A stretch of 64,000 nucleotides of DNA from Desulforapulum autotrophicum HRM2 (GCF_000020365.1 NC_012108.1:558001-622000), one strand, 5' to 3'. Positions 52,654 to 61,786 are shown, counted from the first letter of the stretch. Numbers and translations: made by a program. Notes: generated by a model not told the origin, from the sequence alone.

Positions 52654-54201
52654 ATGGAAGCAGCGTCATTTGATCTGTTCAAGTCCTTTGCAGGAGAGCT
52701 GGAACCTGAGATTCTCCAGGAAAAATTTCTCAAAGCCCTTTTAAAGCTTCAAAATGTCCACAGGGGATCCATCTGGATTAAGCGAGACAACAGCTACCAC
52801 TGCATCGAAGCCCTTGGGTCGGAACAGGAGCGCATTAAGGGGGTTTCCATCAGCACCCGCCATTCAAGCATTGTCGGCTGGGTGATCGAAAATCAACAAA
52901 TGGCGGTATCTGACCCCAGAAACGATGACCGACATTTTAAGGACCTGGAAGAGAATCTCAGGGTAAAGAGCAGCCTGATCCTCTGCTTTCCCCTGTTTTT
53001 GAAGGATCGCTCTGTTTACGGGGCTGTTCAGATCATCGACACCACCCCGGACAAGCACCTGATCAACCTTGATAAGGAGTACCTTGAACACCTCCAGAAC
53101 CTGGTGGATATCGGATCCATGGCCCTTGGCAATGCCGTGCTGTATAGGGAAAAGATGGAAGAGGCCGAAAGTCTTAAAACAGCCCTCAAGGAGTACCAGG
53201 AAGGGGCACCCATTATTGGTCAGAGCAGGGTATTGGCTGAGGTTATGGCCCTTGTAAAAAGCTATGCCGCATCTGATTTCCATGTGCTGATCACGGGGGA
53301 GAGCGGCACGGGTAAGGAGCTCGTGGCCGAACAGCTCCACCACACGGGCCTTCGACGGGGCATGCCTTTCCTGGTTCAAAATTGCAGCTCAATTCCTGAA
53401 ACCCTGCTTGAAAGTGAGCTTTTCGGGTATAAGAAAGGGGCCTTTTCCGGTGCTGTCCGGGATAAAAAGGGGTTGTTTGAAGCGGCCGACGGGGGGACTG
53501 TTTTTCTGGATGAGATCGGTGATATGCCCATGAATATCCAGGCAAGCATTCTAAGGGTTCTCCAGAACAATGAGGTCAAACCCCTTGGATCCACAAGTGT
53601 GATTCATGTGGATGTAAGAATCATCTCAGCCACCCACAGGGACATTAAAAAAATGGTTGCCGAAAATACTTTTCGCCAGGATCTTTTCTATCGCCTGGCC
53701 GTTCTGCCCATTGATTTGCCGCCCCTTCGAAACCGCAGGGAGGATGTTCCCCTCCTGATTAAACATTTTCTTGCAAGGGAGGCCGCAAAGGCCAAGGTTC
53801 CGCCAAAACGGGTAGGTGCTGTTGCCATGCGAAGGCTCACGGCCTGGTCCTGGCCGGGCAACATCCGGGAACTTGAAAATCTTATCAAATACCTGACGGT
53901 GGTAACCGATGACGACACCATTGATCCCGATGCCATTCCCCTGAATTTTGACAGGGGCTCTGCCAATGGCCGAGGCGATGAATTCCCTGTTTTCCCGACA
54001 AGTTCGCCCGTTGATGGGGCCCAAACTCCGGGCATTGATTTTGGGGACTATACCTGGCTTGAGGTGGAACGGGCCTATGCCCTTTATCTCCTTGAAAGAA
54101 ACGCCTGGAATGTCACCTGGGCGGCCAGGGATTCGGGCCTGAACCGGTCGACCTTTGCCTCGCGCATGCGGCGCCTGGGGCTTAAAAAAAAGAGACGATA
54201 A
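52654..54201 (+). CDS. Sigma-54-dependent transcriptional activator with GAF domain
   Basis: The 515-residue protein has an N-terminal GAF sensory domain (about residues 20-165). The AAA+ activator domain follows: Walker A GESGTGKE about 214, sigma-54 contact loop GAFSGA about 263, Walker [11 protein letters not shown] about 286, [29 protein letters not shown] Fis-type HTH closes the protein ([28 protein letters not shown]). The contact loop has Ser in place of the usual Thr (GAFTGA). There is no receiver domain, so control is probably by a ligand of the GAF domain. A sigma-54 promoter lies about 0.8 kb downstream, past ybaK. Confidence 0.93.
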   Translation: MEAASFDLFKSFAGELEPEILQEKFLKALLKLQNVHRGSIWIKRDNSYHCIEALGSEQERIKGVSISTRHSSIVGWVIENQQMAVSDPRNDDRHFKDLEENLRVKSSLILCFPLFLKDRSVYGAVQIIDTTPDKHLINLDKEYLEHLQNLVDIGSMALGNAVLYREKMEEAESLKTALKEYQEGAPIIGQSRVLAEVMALVKSYAASDFHVLITGESGTGKELVAEQLHHTGLRRGMPFLVQNCSSIPETLLESELFGYKKGAFSGAVRDKKGLFEAADGGTVFLDEIGDMPMNIQASILRVLQNNEVKPLGSTSVIHVDVRIISATHRDIKKMVAENTFRQDLFYRLAVLPIDLPPLRNRREDVPLLIKHFLAREAAKAKVPPKRVGAVAMRRLTAWSWPGNIRELENLIKYLTVVTDDDTIDPDAIPLNFDRGSANGRGDEFPVFPTSSPVDGAQTPGIDFGDYTWLEVERAYALYLLERNAWNVTWAARDSGLNRSTFASRMRRLGLKKKRR

Positions 54202-54723
54202 TCACCTTGCAATGTCAACAAATGTGCCGGTGGTCAGCTTGGCCAGATCCCGGGGGGCAAGGGCAATATCCATTCCCCGGCGACCGGCGCTGACAAGGAT
54301 GGATTCATGGTCAAGGGCTGAACTGTCCACAAGGGTCTGAAGCCTTTTTTTTTGTCCCAGGGGGCTGACCCCGCCAAGAACATAACCGGTGGTACGCTGG
54401 ACATTGTTTTTGTCGGCCATCACGGCCCGTTTGGCTTTCAGGGTCTTGGCAACCATCTTCAGGTCAAGCATGCGTGAAACAGGAATTACGCAGACCACAA
54501 GGGTTGATCCATCCACCTCAGCCACCAGGGTTTTAAAGACCCTTTCCGGGTCCAGGCCCAGTTTTTCAGCGGCTTCCTCTCCATAGGCCGTGGTCCTGGG
54601 ATCGTGGTCATAGGTGAGAATCTCATACTTTATCCCGGCCTTTTTGGCGCTTTTGATACCCGGGGTCATTTTTTGCAGAATCTCCTTTTTGCAGTGAATT
54701 TTCAACGATTTCTTATCAATCAT
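54202..54723 (-). CDS. ybaK: YbaK/EbsC-family Cys-tRNA(Pro) deacylase
   Basis: This 173-residue YbaK-type trans-editing protein has AKKAGIKYEILTYDHDP near the N-terminus, GLDPERVFKTLVAEVDG, and KNVQRTTGYVLGGVSPLGQKKRL with the conserved GxxSPxG catalytic region. It hydrolyses Cys-tRNA-Pro. The stop directly abuts the stop of the convergent sigma-54 activator. An in-frame Met, 17 codons from the start, is an alternative beginning. Confidence 0.9.
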   Translation of the reverse strand: MIDKKSLKIHCKKEILQKMTPGIKSAKKAGIKYEILTYDHDPRTTAYGEEAAEKLGLDPERVFKTLVAEVDGSTLVVCVIPVSRMLDLKMVAKTLKAKRAVMADKNNVQRTTGYVLGGVSPLGQKKRLQTLVDSSALDHESILVSAGRRGMDIALAPRDLAKLTTGTFVDIAR

Positions 54724-54985
54724 GGTCTTGTTTGTAAAGGGAAAGCCTGTGGTTCATAATTTTAAACCTATGGATATACGGATTTTATCATTTAATTACA
54801 GGTGGTTGCGGTTTTGTTTGGTAAAATTAGCCTGGGAGCGGTTCAAAAAAATAAACTTTCAAGGACGCTGGCAGGGTCTCCATGGCCTGGATTGTTTATG
54901 GGCTTGGTCGGATTGAATAAAAAATATCCATTTATTACAGTGTATTATGCATTTTGGTTAAGATTTTATTAAAATATTTTATGTG

Positions 54986-55003
54986 TTGGCAGGCTCTTTG
55001 CTA
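54986..55003 (+). promoter_or_regulatory. Sigma-54 (-24/-12) promoter
   Basis: TTGGCAGGCTCTTTGCTA matches the consensus TGGCAC-N5-TTGC with a single substitution. GG (54988-54989) and GC (55000-55001) are separated by the obligatory 10 bases. The predicted start is near 55013. The closest activator gene is the GAF-AAA-Fis protein at 52654-54201. Confidence 0.75.
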
Positions 55004-55012
55004 ATACTTAGA

Positions 55013-55094
55013 ACCAGATTAACAAAACAGTTAATTTCATCTTTTTTCTCCTTTTCTTAAAAAGGCCGGCCAAAACCCTTGGGCTGGCCTTTTT
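55013..55094 (+). ncRNA. Putative sigma-54-dependent small RNA with anti-Shine-Dalgarno pyrimidine tract
   Basis: The predicted transcript of about 82 bases has three parts. First is a 5-prime hairpin (AGATTAAC 55016-55023 with GTTAATTT 55030-55037). Next is an unpaired 18-base pyrimidine run (55041-55058) containing CTCCTT. Last is a GC-rich terminator ending in TTTTT. This is the layout of bacterial trans-acting small RNAs. The pyrimidine run can pair 12 contiguous bases (one G-U) with the livK ribosome site and 10 with that of the left-edge aldehyde oxidoreductase. Complementarity to generic ribosome sites is expected to some degree by chance. The alternative is an attenuated leader for the downstream acyl-CoA synthetase gene. 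Confidence 0.5.
55059..55094. terminator. Rho-independent terminator between the sigma-54 promoter and the acyl-CoA synthetase gene
   Basis: AAAAAGGCCGGCC pairs with GGCTGGCCTTTTT (13 bp, one G-U) across a 10-base loop, and the plus strand ends in TTTTTAAG. It can act in both directions. No protein gene lies directly upstream on the plus strand. Confidence 0.85.
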
Positions 55095-55169
55095 AAGTTG
55101 TGCCCCTGCTCAAAACACGATATGCACTATTTACATCCTAAATCTGATCAGTGAAACAGGAGATTTTAC

Positions 55170-57263
55170 ATGGAATTTTTCTTCAAGCCCAGGGGGATTG
55201 CCGTGGTCGGCGCAACACCTTCTCCTGGTAAGGGCGGTAATCTCATCATTAAAAATATGCTCAACGGGTATGACGGAAAAATATACCCCGTCAATCCAAG
55301 GTATGAACAAATAGAGGGGCTGACCTGCTACAGGGATGTTTCTGATGTCCCAGACCCCGTTGATCTTGCCGTTGTGTTTGTCTCTTCCAGCCTGGTTGTT
55401 CCGACCATACAGGCCTGTGCCCATCGTGGCATTGCCGGGGCCATGATCCAGTCGGCTGGATTTTCAGAGGCCGGCGAACAGGGGCGTAAGCTTCAAGATC
55501 AACTTGTCCGGATCGCTTCGGAAACAGGAATCCGCCTGTGGGGCCCCAACTGCATGGGGCTTGTGGATGCCGTTAATAAACGGGTTTTTTCAACGGTGGA
55601 AACCGTTATCTGGGATGCGGGAATGACACCTGGAAACGTTTCGTTGATCGTGCAGAGCGGTATGCTGGCAGGAGCCTTTCTCATAGATGTCATGACCCGG
55701 GGTGGTATCGGGATCAGCAAATCCTGCTCCATCGGCAACAAGATGGATGTGGATGAGAGTGATATCCTTGAATACCTTATGGCGGACGATGATACCGCCG
55801 TCATAGGTCTTTACCTGGAGTCCATTGTCGACGGACCGAGGTTCATGGACCTGTGCCGGAAATCGACCAAGCCCATTGTGTTGCTCAAGGGGGGCAGGAG
55901 TGAAAAGGGTGCCCGGGCCGCCATGAGCCATACGGCAAGCCTTGCAGGCAACGGGGCTGTGGTGAGCGGTGCCCTTGCCCAGTGCAATGTTGTGGCAGCC
56001 ACTGATTTTAACCAGATGATGGACATCTGCCGGACTTTTGGTGCGTTTACCGCCCTTAAGCCGTCCCGGAACAAACGGCTGGCCGTCCTGACCTACAGTG
56101 GGGGTGCCGGTATTGTTTCAACGGATTTTTTTGAAGATGCCGGACTTGAACTGGCCGACCTTTCCCCGGAGAGCTGTGAACGCATTCAGCAGGTCTTTCC
56201 CGACTGGATGCCCGCAGCCAATCCTGTTGACCTCTGGCCCGGGGTGATCATCCACGGAGCTAAATCTGTTTATAACGCCTGCCTTGAGGCCGTATGCCAA
56301 GATCCCCATGTGGATGCGGTCTTTGTCCACAATTTTGTGGGGGGATTCGCCCTTGAGCCGGACATGGATTTCATGGTCTCGGCTGCAAAATCGGTTGGAA
56401 AACCCCTTGTCTGCTGGTTGACCGGTGAACGGCACGCCGTTCACGAATTTCAGATCAAGGCCCAGCAGCTTGGGCTTCCGGTCTTTCGTGAAATCCATCG
56501 TGCCGTGGAATGTCTTGCTGCATTCATGGAGCATCATCCATGGGCGGACGTTCCTGTCCATGATACCCTGGAAACCTTGAATCCAGATCCGGTACCGGCA
56601 ATTATGCCAATATCTTTAGATAATCAAACCGGTGTGCTCGATGAAAACCGGTCCAAGGCGATTCTCAAGGCCCGGGGGATCCCCGTGGTCAACGAAACAA
56701 TGGCCCTGAACGAACGAGAGGCTCTAGCGGCAGCCCAATCCCATGGGTTTCCCGTTGTCATGAAGGGGATTTTTCGGGGAATGGTTCACAAGACAGAGGC
56801 GGGCCTTGTCCGCCTGGGCGTCAAATCCGCCCAGGAGGTTGAGGTTGTGTACGCCGAGCTTTTAACTGCCATGGATGGCCGGGGAACGGTCCTTGTTCAG
56901 CAGCAGGTTCCCCAGGCGCTTGAGCTCATCGTCGGCATGATTCGGGATCCCCAGTTCGGGGTCTGTGTCATGTGTGGCATGGGAGGTGTGCTTGCCGAGG
57001 TTCTGGGTGATACGGTTTTTGGCGTGGCCCCCCTTACCGAGGGCGAAGCCCTGGCCTTGATAGCTCGGATGAAATCCTGCAAACTGCTTGATGGTTTCCG
57101 GGGAGGGGTTGGTGTTGACCGGAGGGCTCTTGCCCAGATTCTGGTCCGGGTGGGTCAGTTGGGACTTGAAAACAAGAGAATCAGGGAGATTGATATCAAT
57201 CCCCTGATCCCCATGGATGGTATGCCCGTTGCCGTGGACGCTTCAATTATTCTGAATGGATAG
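55170..57263 (+). CDS. NDP-forming (ADP-forming) acyl-CoA synthetase
   Basis: This 697-residue single-chain enzyme has an N-terminal CoA-binding domain (FFKPRGIAVVGATPSPGKGGNLIIKNML), succinyl-CoA-ligase-like domains with the phosphohistidine segment (SHTASLAGNGAVVSGAL, His about residue 255) and a C-terminal ATP-grasp domain (about 470-697; SHGFPVVMKGIFRGMVHKTEAG). It interconverts acyl-CoA plus ADP and phosphate with acid plus CoA and ATP, so it can conserve energy from acyl-CoA breakdown or activate acids. AGGAG precedes the ATG. The stop is TAG, 2 bases from the stop of the convergent aapP. Confidence 0.92.
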   Translation: MEFFFKPRGIAVVGATPSPGKGGNLIIKNMLNGYDGKIYPVNPRYEQIEGLTCYRDVSDVPDPVDLAVVFVSSSLVVPTIQACAHRGIAGAMIQSAGFSEAGEQGRKLQDQLVRIASETGIRLWGPNCMGLVDAVNKRVFSTVETVIWDAGMTPGNVSLIVQSGMLAGAFLIDVMTRGGIGISKSCSIGNKMDVDESDILEYLMADDDTAVIGLYLESIVDGPRFMDLCRKSTKPIVLLKGGRSEKGARAAMSHTASLAGNGAVVSGALAQCNVVAATDFNQMMDICRTFGAFTALKPSRNKRLAVLTYSGGAGIVSTDFFEDAGLELADLSPESCERIQQVFPDWMPAANPVDLWPGVIIHGAKSVYNACLEAVCQDPHVDAVFVHNFVGGFALEPDMDFMVSAAKSVGKPLVCWLTGERHAVHEFQIKAQQLGLPVFREIHRAVECLAAFMEHHPWADVPVHDTLETLNPDPVPAIMPISLDNQTGVLDENRSKAILKARGIPVVNETMALNEREALAAAQSHGFPVVMKGIFRGMVHKTEAGLVRLGVKSAQEVEVVYAELLTAMDGRGTVLVQQQVPQALELIVGMIRDPQFGVCVMCGMGGVLAEVLGDTVFGVAPLTEGEALALIARMKSCKLLDGFRGGVGVDRRALAQILVRVGQLGLENKRIREIDINPLIPMDGMPVAVDASIILNG

Positions 57264-57265
57264 CA

Positions 57266-58036
57266 TCAATCCAGGATCTGGCTTAGGAAGAGTTTGGTTC
57301 GTTCATTCTGGGGGTTGTTAAAAAATTCTTCAGGGTTGTTCTGTTCAAGTATCTGGCCTGAATCCATGAACAGCACCCGGTGGGCCACACTTTTGGCAAA
57401 ACCCATTTCATGGCTGACAACGATCATGGTCATGCCGTCAGTGGCAAGGCTGATCATGACGTCCAGCACCTCCTTGACCATTTCAGGGTCAAGGGCCGAG
57501 GTGGGTTCGTCAAACAGCATGACATTGGGCTTCATGCAGAGGCTTCGGGCAATGGCCACCCGCTGCTGCTGACCCCCGGAGAGCTGGCCTGGGAATTTTT
57601 TTGCCTGTTCGGCTATCCTCACCTTTTCCAGGTAAAACATGGCCGTCTCCTCAGCCTCTTTTTTGGGCGTTTTTCGCACCCAGATGGGCCCAAGGGTCAG
57701 GTTTTCAAGTATGGTCAGATGGGGGAAAAGATTAAAGTGCTGGAACACCATGCCCACTTCTGCCCTGATCTTTTCAATGTTTTTGATGTCATTGGTCAGG
57801 GTCATGCCGTCGACTTCAATGGTTCCCTTCTGGTGCTCTTCAAGGCGGTTGATGCACCGGATCAGGGTGGATTTTCCCGATCCCGACGGACCGCAGATGA
57901 CAATTCGCTCTTTTTTACCCACCGTCAGGTTTATATCCTTGAGCACATGGAACTCGCCGTACCATTTGTGCATGTTTTTGATTACAATGATGGGTGTATC
58001 GTCCGTTTCTGAATTTGCTGGCTGGATCTTATTCAT
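57266..58036 (-). CDS. aapP: Polar amino-acid ABC transporter ATP-binding protein (AapP/GlnQ type)
   Basis: The ATPase has Walker [19 protein letters not shown], signature [19 protein letters not shown], Walker [24 protein letters not shown] and switch [15 protein letters not shown], typical of the PAAT subfamily. The ATG at 58036 has AGGA about 10 bases upstream; a start at 58069 lacks one. It is the last gene of the aapJQMP operon and powers uptake of glutamate, glutamine or general L-amino acids. Confidence 0.92.
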   Translation of the reverse strand: MNKIQPANSETDDTPIIVIKNMHKWYGEFHVLKDINLTVGKKERIVICGPSGSGKSTLIRCINRLEEHQKGTIEVDGMTLTNDIKNIEKIRAEVGMVFQHFNLFPHLTILENLTLGPIWVRKTPKKEAEETAMFYLEKVRIAEQAKKFPGQLSGGQQQRVAIARSLCMKPNVMLFDEPTSALDPEMVKEVLDVMISLATDGMTMIVVSHEMGFAKSVAHRVLFMDSGQILEQNNPEEFFNNPQNERTKLFLSQILD

Positions 58037-58087
58037 CTTAGATTCTTCCTGGATTGTTGTATGGTGCATGGCAATGGGTTTACAGGG

Positions 58088-59182
58088 TTACAGTCCCGTG
58101 TCCAACTCCCGTTCAAGGCGTCGGCTGTAGTTTGACATGAAAAAACAGCAGACAAAATAAATCAGGGCCACAAAAATATAGGCCTCGGCCGAAAAGCCCA
58201 TCCACTGGGGATGGGACAGGGTGGTCTGGGTGGTCTTTAACAGATCGTAGAGGGCAATGATCACAACCAGGGAGGTGTCCTTAAAGGCAGAGATCAATAT
58301 GCTCACCGACGGTGGAATCACAATCTTGAGGGCCTGGGGCAGGATGATCAGCCGCATGGTCTGAAAATAGTTCAGTCCCAGGGATTCGGCCGCCTCGTAC
58401 TGGCCGCGGTTCATGCCCTGGAGACCGCCGCGGACCACCTCTGCAATGTAGGCGGCGGTGAACATGATAATGGCCACCTGGGCCCGCAGGATTTTATTCA
58501 GGGTCACCCCTTCGGGCAGAAGCAGGGGGAAAACCACGGACGACATGAACAGCAGGCTGATCAGGGGGACTCCCCGGATCAGTTCGATGTATACCACGGA
58601 AAATGCTTTGATTACGGGCATTCTCGACTGGCGGCCAAGGGCCAGGAAAACACCAAAGGGATAGGCAGCGGTCAGGCCGAACACGGACAGAAGCAGCGTC
58701 AGGGGAAGTCCGCCCCACTTGTTGCTTTCAACGGATTCAAACCCGAGGATGCCTCCCTTTAAGAGCAATCCCATGGTGAACAGCCCGATGGCCCAGGCGT
58801 AAATCAGGTGTTTTTTCCAGTGCTGCCGATCCTGGCTGTAAAAGAGCAGAGCAACCAGAAGAACCATCGCGGCAAGGGGCCGCCACTGAAGGTCATGGGG
58901 GTAGAAACCAAAAATAATGAATCTCAGGTTTGCCGGGATGATCGACCAGCAGGCCCCGTCAATGGCCTGGCATTCGGCACCCGTAGATGTCCACAGACTG
59001 TCGATGAAGGCCCACTTGATAAATGGCGGTACCGTGAGCCACAGCAGGGCCAGGACCACCAGGGTTAAAATGGAGTTGAGCACTCCGTTAAAAAGATTTG
59101 CCCGGACCCAGCCGATAACCCCGATGTTGGTGATGGGGGGTTTGACGGTGGAAGCCGGTGATTTGGTATTGATCTCATTCAT
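58088..59182 (-). CDS. aapM: Polar amino-acid ABC transporter permease (AapM type)
   Basis: The 364-residue permease has an AapM-like extended N-terminal membrane region (residues 20-160). The HisM-type core follows (LLLSVFGLTAAYPFGVFLALGRQSRMPVIKAFSVVYIELIRGVPLISLLFMSSVVFPLL). The EAA loop is YEAAESLGLNYFQTMRLIILPQALKIVIPPSVS. The segment between helices with FIDSLW..ECQAIDGACWSII is characteristic of AapM. It forms a heteromeric pore with AapQ, encoded 30 bases upstream. Confidence 0.93.
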   Translation of the reverse strand: MNEINTKSPASTVKPPITNIGVIGWVRANLFNGVLNSILTLVVLALLWLTVPPFIKWAFIDSLWTSTGAECQAIDGACWSIIPANLRFIIFGFYPHDLQWRPLAAMVLLVALLFYSQDRQHWKKHLIYAWAIGLFTMGLLLKGGILGFESVESNKWGGLPLTLLLSVFGLTAAYPFGVFLALGRQSRMPVIKAFSVVYIELIRGVPLISLLFMSSVVFPLLLPEGVTLNKILRAQVAIIMFTAAYIAEVVRGGLQGMNRGQYEAAESLGLNYFQTMRLIILPQALKIVIPPSVSILISAFKDTSLVVIIALYDLLKTTQTTLSHPQWMGFSAEAYIFVALIYFVCCFFMSNYSRRLERELDTGL

Positions 59183-59212
59183 TTGATTTTAGCCCTATTT
59201 GTCCGTCCTCAA

Positions 59213-60385
59213 TTATCGTTCCACAAGCGCTATCCGCTTATTATACCAGTTCATGAACGCCGATGTCGACAGGCTGAATACCAGGTAGACAATCATGATC
59301 ATGGCAACCCCTTCAATGGCCTGCCCGGTCTGGTTGATGGTTGTTCCAGCAACGGATACAAAATCAGGATACCCGATGGCAACGGCCAGGGAAGAGTTCT
59401 TTGTCAGGTTGAGCAGCTGGCTTGTCAGGGGCGGAATGATGACCCTCAGGGCCTGGGGAAGGATGACAAGATTAAGCACGTGGGTCGGCTTGAGGCCGAT
59501 GGACAGGGCCGCCTCGGTCTGTCCCTTGCTTACTGACTGGATTCCGGCCCGGACAACTTCGGCAACAAAGGCTGCCGTATAGAGTACAAGACCCAGAAGC
59601 AGGGCTGTAAATTCCGGGCTGATGCTCAAGCCGCCCTTGAAGTTAAATCCCTGGAGGGTGGGAACATTCATTCTGGTGGGCATGCCGGTCATCAGCCAGA
59701 CCACCAGGGGCAGTCCGATGATAAGGAGAGCGGAGACCTTAAGGATCGGAAAGATCTGGCCGGTACGCTCCTGTCTTGCCTTTGCCCATCGTTTAAGGAC
59801 AAGGGCGATGACAATGCCAAGAACCAGGGCAGCAGCCATGAATTTAAAGGCTGGGTGCCATTCCGGAATGCCGAAAACAAGCCCTCGGTTGCAGAGAAAC
59901 AGGCCTGAAAAAGGGTTCAGGGCCTGGCGTGGGGAGGGCAGCATTTCATAGAAGAAGGCGTACCAGAAAAAAAGTTGAAGCAGGATGGGGATATCCTGAA
60001 ACACTTCAATATAAATCGCTGATAGTCTTGATACCAGCCAGTTTGATGACAGGCGCGCAATGCCGAGAATCGTGCCGAGGATTACCGTTAGAATGATACC
60101 GATGAACGATACGATCAAGGTGTTGAGAAATCCGACAGCAAGGGCTCGCCCATAGGAGTCGGCAGCAGAATATTTGATCAGGGATTCGCCAATCTCAAAG
60201 GAGGCCTCCCTTTCAAAGAATCCAAAGCCGGTTGAAATGGATTGTCGTTCAAGGTTGGCAAGGGTGTTGGATACCAGGTAATAGCTCACAAGCCCTACGG
60301 CTACAATACTGAGGAATTGGTATAAAATCGAAAGTTTTTCCGGATCGCGGAAAAACGGAATTTTTTCTGGGGAGTTTGCTTCCAT
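59213..60385 (-). CDS. aapQ: Polar amino-acid ABC transporter permease (AapQ type)
   Basis: The 390-residue AapQ-type permease has a long insertion between helices that is typical of AapQ (FFYEMLPSPRQALNPFSGLFLCNRGLVFGIPEWHPAFK). The EAA loop is TEAALSIGLKPTHVLNLVILPQALRVIIPPLTSQLLNLTKNSSLAVAIGYPDFV. It starts 90 bases after aapJ, in a gap that contains a stable hairpin. It works with AapM as the membrane channel. Confidence 0.93.
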   Translation of the reverse strand: MEANSPEKIPFFRDPEKLSILYQFLSIVAVGLVSYYLVSNTLANLERQSISTGFGFFEREASFEIGESLIKYSAADSYGRALAVGFLNTLIVSFIGIILTVILGTILGIARLSSNWLVSRLSAIYIEVFQDIPILLQLFFWYAFFYEMLPSPRQALNPFSGLFLCNRGLVFGIPEWHPAFKFMAAALVLGIVIALVLKRWAKARQERTGQIFPILKVSALLIIGLPLVVWLMTGMPTRMNVPTLQGFNFKGGLSISPEFTALLLGLVLYTAAFVAEVVRAGIQSVSKGQTEAALSIGLKPTHVLNLVILPQALRVIIPPLTSQLLNLTKNSSLAVAIGYPDFVSVAGTTINQTGQAIEGVAMIMIVYLVFSLSTSAFMNWYNKRIALVER

Positions 60386-60407
60386 GGGACCCTTTCGCTA
60401 TGCAGAA

Positions 60408-60436
60408 CCCGGGACCTGCAAGTTGCTGGTCCCGGG
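60408..60436 (-). other. Intercistronic stem-loop between aapJ and aapQ
   Basis: CCCGGGACC and GGTCCCGGG form a perfect 9-bp GC-rich stem with an 11-base loop. No T-run follows on the minus strand. It sits directly after the binding-protein gene, as in the liv and ugp operons of this window. Confidence 0.65.
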
Positions 60437-60475
60437 CACTGCGATCATACGGTTTTTTTATTCCTGGTGCGTGGA

Positions 60476-61495
60476 TTATTTAAAAGGAGCCGAGTACATG
60501 AGACCACCGTTTGTCCAGAGAGCGTTCAGACCGCGCTCAATTTTCAATGGGGTGTCCATGCCAACGTTTCTTTCAAACATTTCACCATAGTTACCCACCT
60601 GTTTGACGATATTGTAGGCAAATTTCTCATCAAGTCCAAGGGCCTTTCCATTGCCTGGAGAGACACCCAGGAACCGTTGAACCTTAGGATCCGTGCTCTT
60701 GAGTTTTTCATCAACGTTCTTGGAGGTGATGCCGAGTTCTTCAGCATTGATCATGGCAAGAACGGAGTAGTTGACAACGTCCTTCCACTTGTTGTCACCG
60801 TGGCGGACAGCAGGAGCCAGTGGCTCTTTGGAAATGATGGTGGGAAGGATGATGTAATCATCGGGGTTGGGCGCAACGGCCCTTGTGCCGGCAAGCTGTG
60901 AAGCATCCGAGGTAAGGCAATCGCAGCGGCCTGCAAAAAAAGCCTTGGCAAGTTCTGCCGTGTTTTCAATAACAACAGGGTTCATCTTCATGCCGTTGGC
61001 GCGAAAATAATCAGCAACATTTTGTTCTGTGGTGGTTCCGGGAAGAACGCATACTGTGGCCCCGTCAAGTTCCTTGGCATCCTTGACACCGAGTTTCTTG
61101 GAAATGAGAAATCCCTGGCCGTCGTAGTAGTTCACCTAGGCAAAATCAAGGCCGAGGTCGGTGTCCCGGGTCAGTGTCTGGGTACAGTTCCGGGTAAGAA
61201 CGTCAATCTCACCGGACTGAAGGGCTGTGAACCGGGTTTTTGCGGTCAGCGGGGTGAATTTTACCTTGTTGGCATCTCCAAAAACGGCTGCAGCAACGGC
61301 CCTTGCAGTATCAACATCAAGGCCTCGCCAAACCCCTTTTTCGTCCGGCTTTCCAAACCCGAACAGATCCCCGTTAACACCTGCCTGGATAAATCCCTTT
61401 GCCTTGACATCTTCCAGGGTATCGGCTGTTGCCATTCCTGCAGTTAAGAACAGGGCTGCCATCAGTAGAACACCAACAAATTTAACTGATTTCAT
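60476..61495 (-). pseudogene. aapJ: Polar amino-acid binding protein (AapJ type) interrupted by an in-frame amber codon
   Basis: Codons 1-119 encode a signal peptide (VKFVGVLLMAALFLTAGMATA) and the first lobe (VKAKGFIQAGVNGDLFGFGKPDEKGVWRGLDVDTARAVAAAVFGD). TAG stands as codon 120 (61136-61138). The same frame then continues for 219 codons with VNYYDGQGFLISKKLGVKDAKELDGATVCVLPGTTTEQNVADYF. The total of 339 codons equals a normal AapJ. The GTG after the TAG has no ribosome site, so it is not a separate gene. It may be a nonsense pseudogene, a sequencing error, or a read-through codon (suppressor or pyrrolysine). Conservation of the downstream frame and operon argues against old decay. Confidence 0.75.
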
Positions 61496-61611
61496 TAAAC
61501 ACTCCTCCTTAATCGACCTTTTTTATTGTAAATAAACATCGGTTAACTGATTGAAACCGACCCTTTTGAATCCAATATCTTTTGATTAAGTTTTACAGCT
61601 TTTATTCAAAT

Positions 61612-61640
61612 GTTATTGCAGTAAACAACCCCTGTGTCAA
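61612..61640 (-). promoter_or_regulatory. Sigma-70 type promoter candidate for the aap operon
   Basis: On the minus strand TTGACA (61640-61635, perfect) and AATAAC (61617-61612) have a 17-base spacer, about 115 bases before the aapJ start. The -35 box lies within a CCCCT/AGGGG hairpin. Confidence 0.5.
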
Positions 61641-61786
61641 GGGGTTTGACTTTGGGAACGCTGTTTAAAAATCCGGACGGACACTGTTTATTTCAAAAAA
61701 TAGGGGTTGCGCTATTTATCGCTGATTAGTAAGGGATAACAGGGCTGGCCCACGATTGTAAGCTTCTGGGATGAGACGAAAAAAAG

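Larger units (their letters stand above)
54724..55169. other. 446-base intergenic region with sigma-54 promoter and putative small RNA
   Basis: No protein gene is credible here. The left part (54724-54980) is AT-rich and could hold activator or IHF sites, but no clear enhancer palindrome was identified. The right part holds a -24/-12 promoter, a putative small RNA with its terminator, and the leader of the acyl-CoA synthetase gene. Confidence 0.6.

Noticed and set aside
54722-54916. Small plus-strand gene in the 446-base gap
   Set aside because: It has no good ribosome site, and no recognisable motif; it overlaps the beginning of ybaK by 2 bases.
60476-61135. Separate gene starting at the GTG immediately after the aapJ amber codon
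   Set aside because: There is no ribosome site, no signal peptide, and the sequence is the exact continuation of AapJ.
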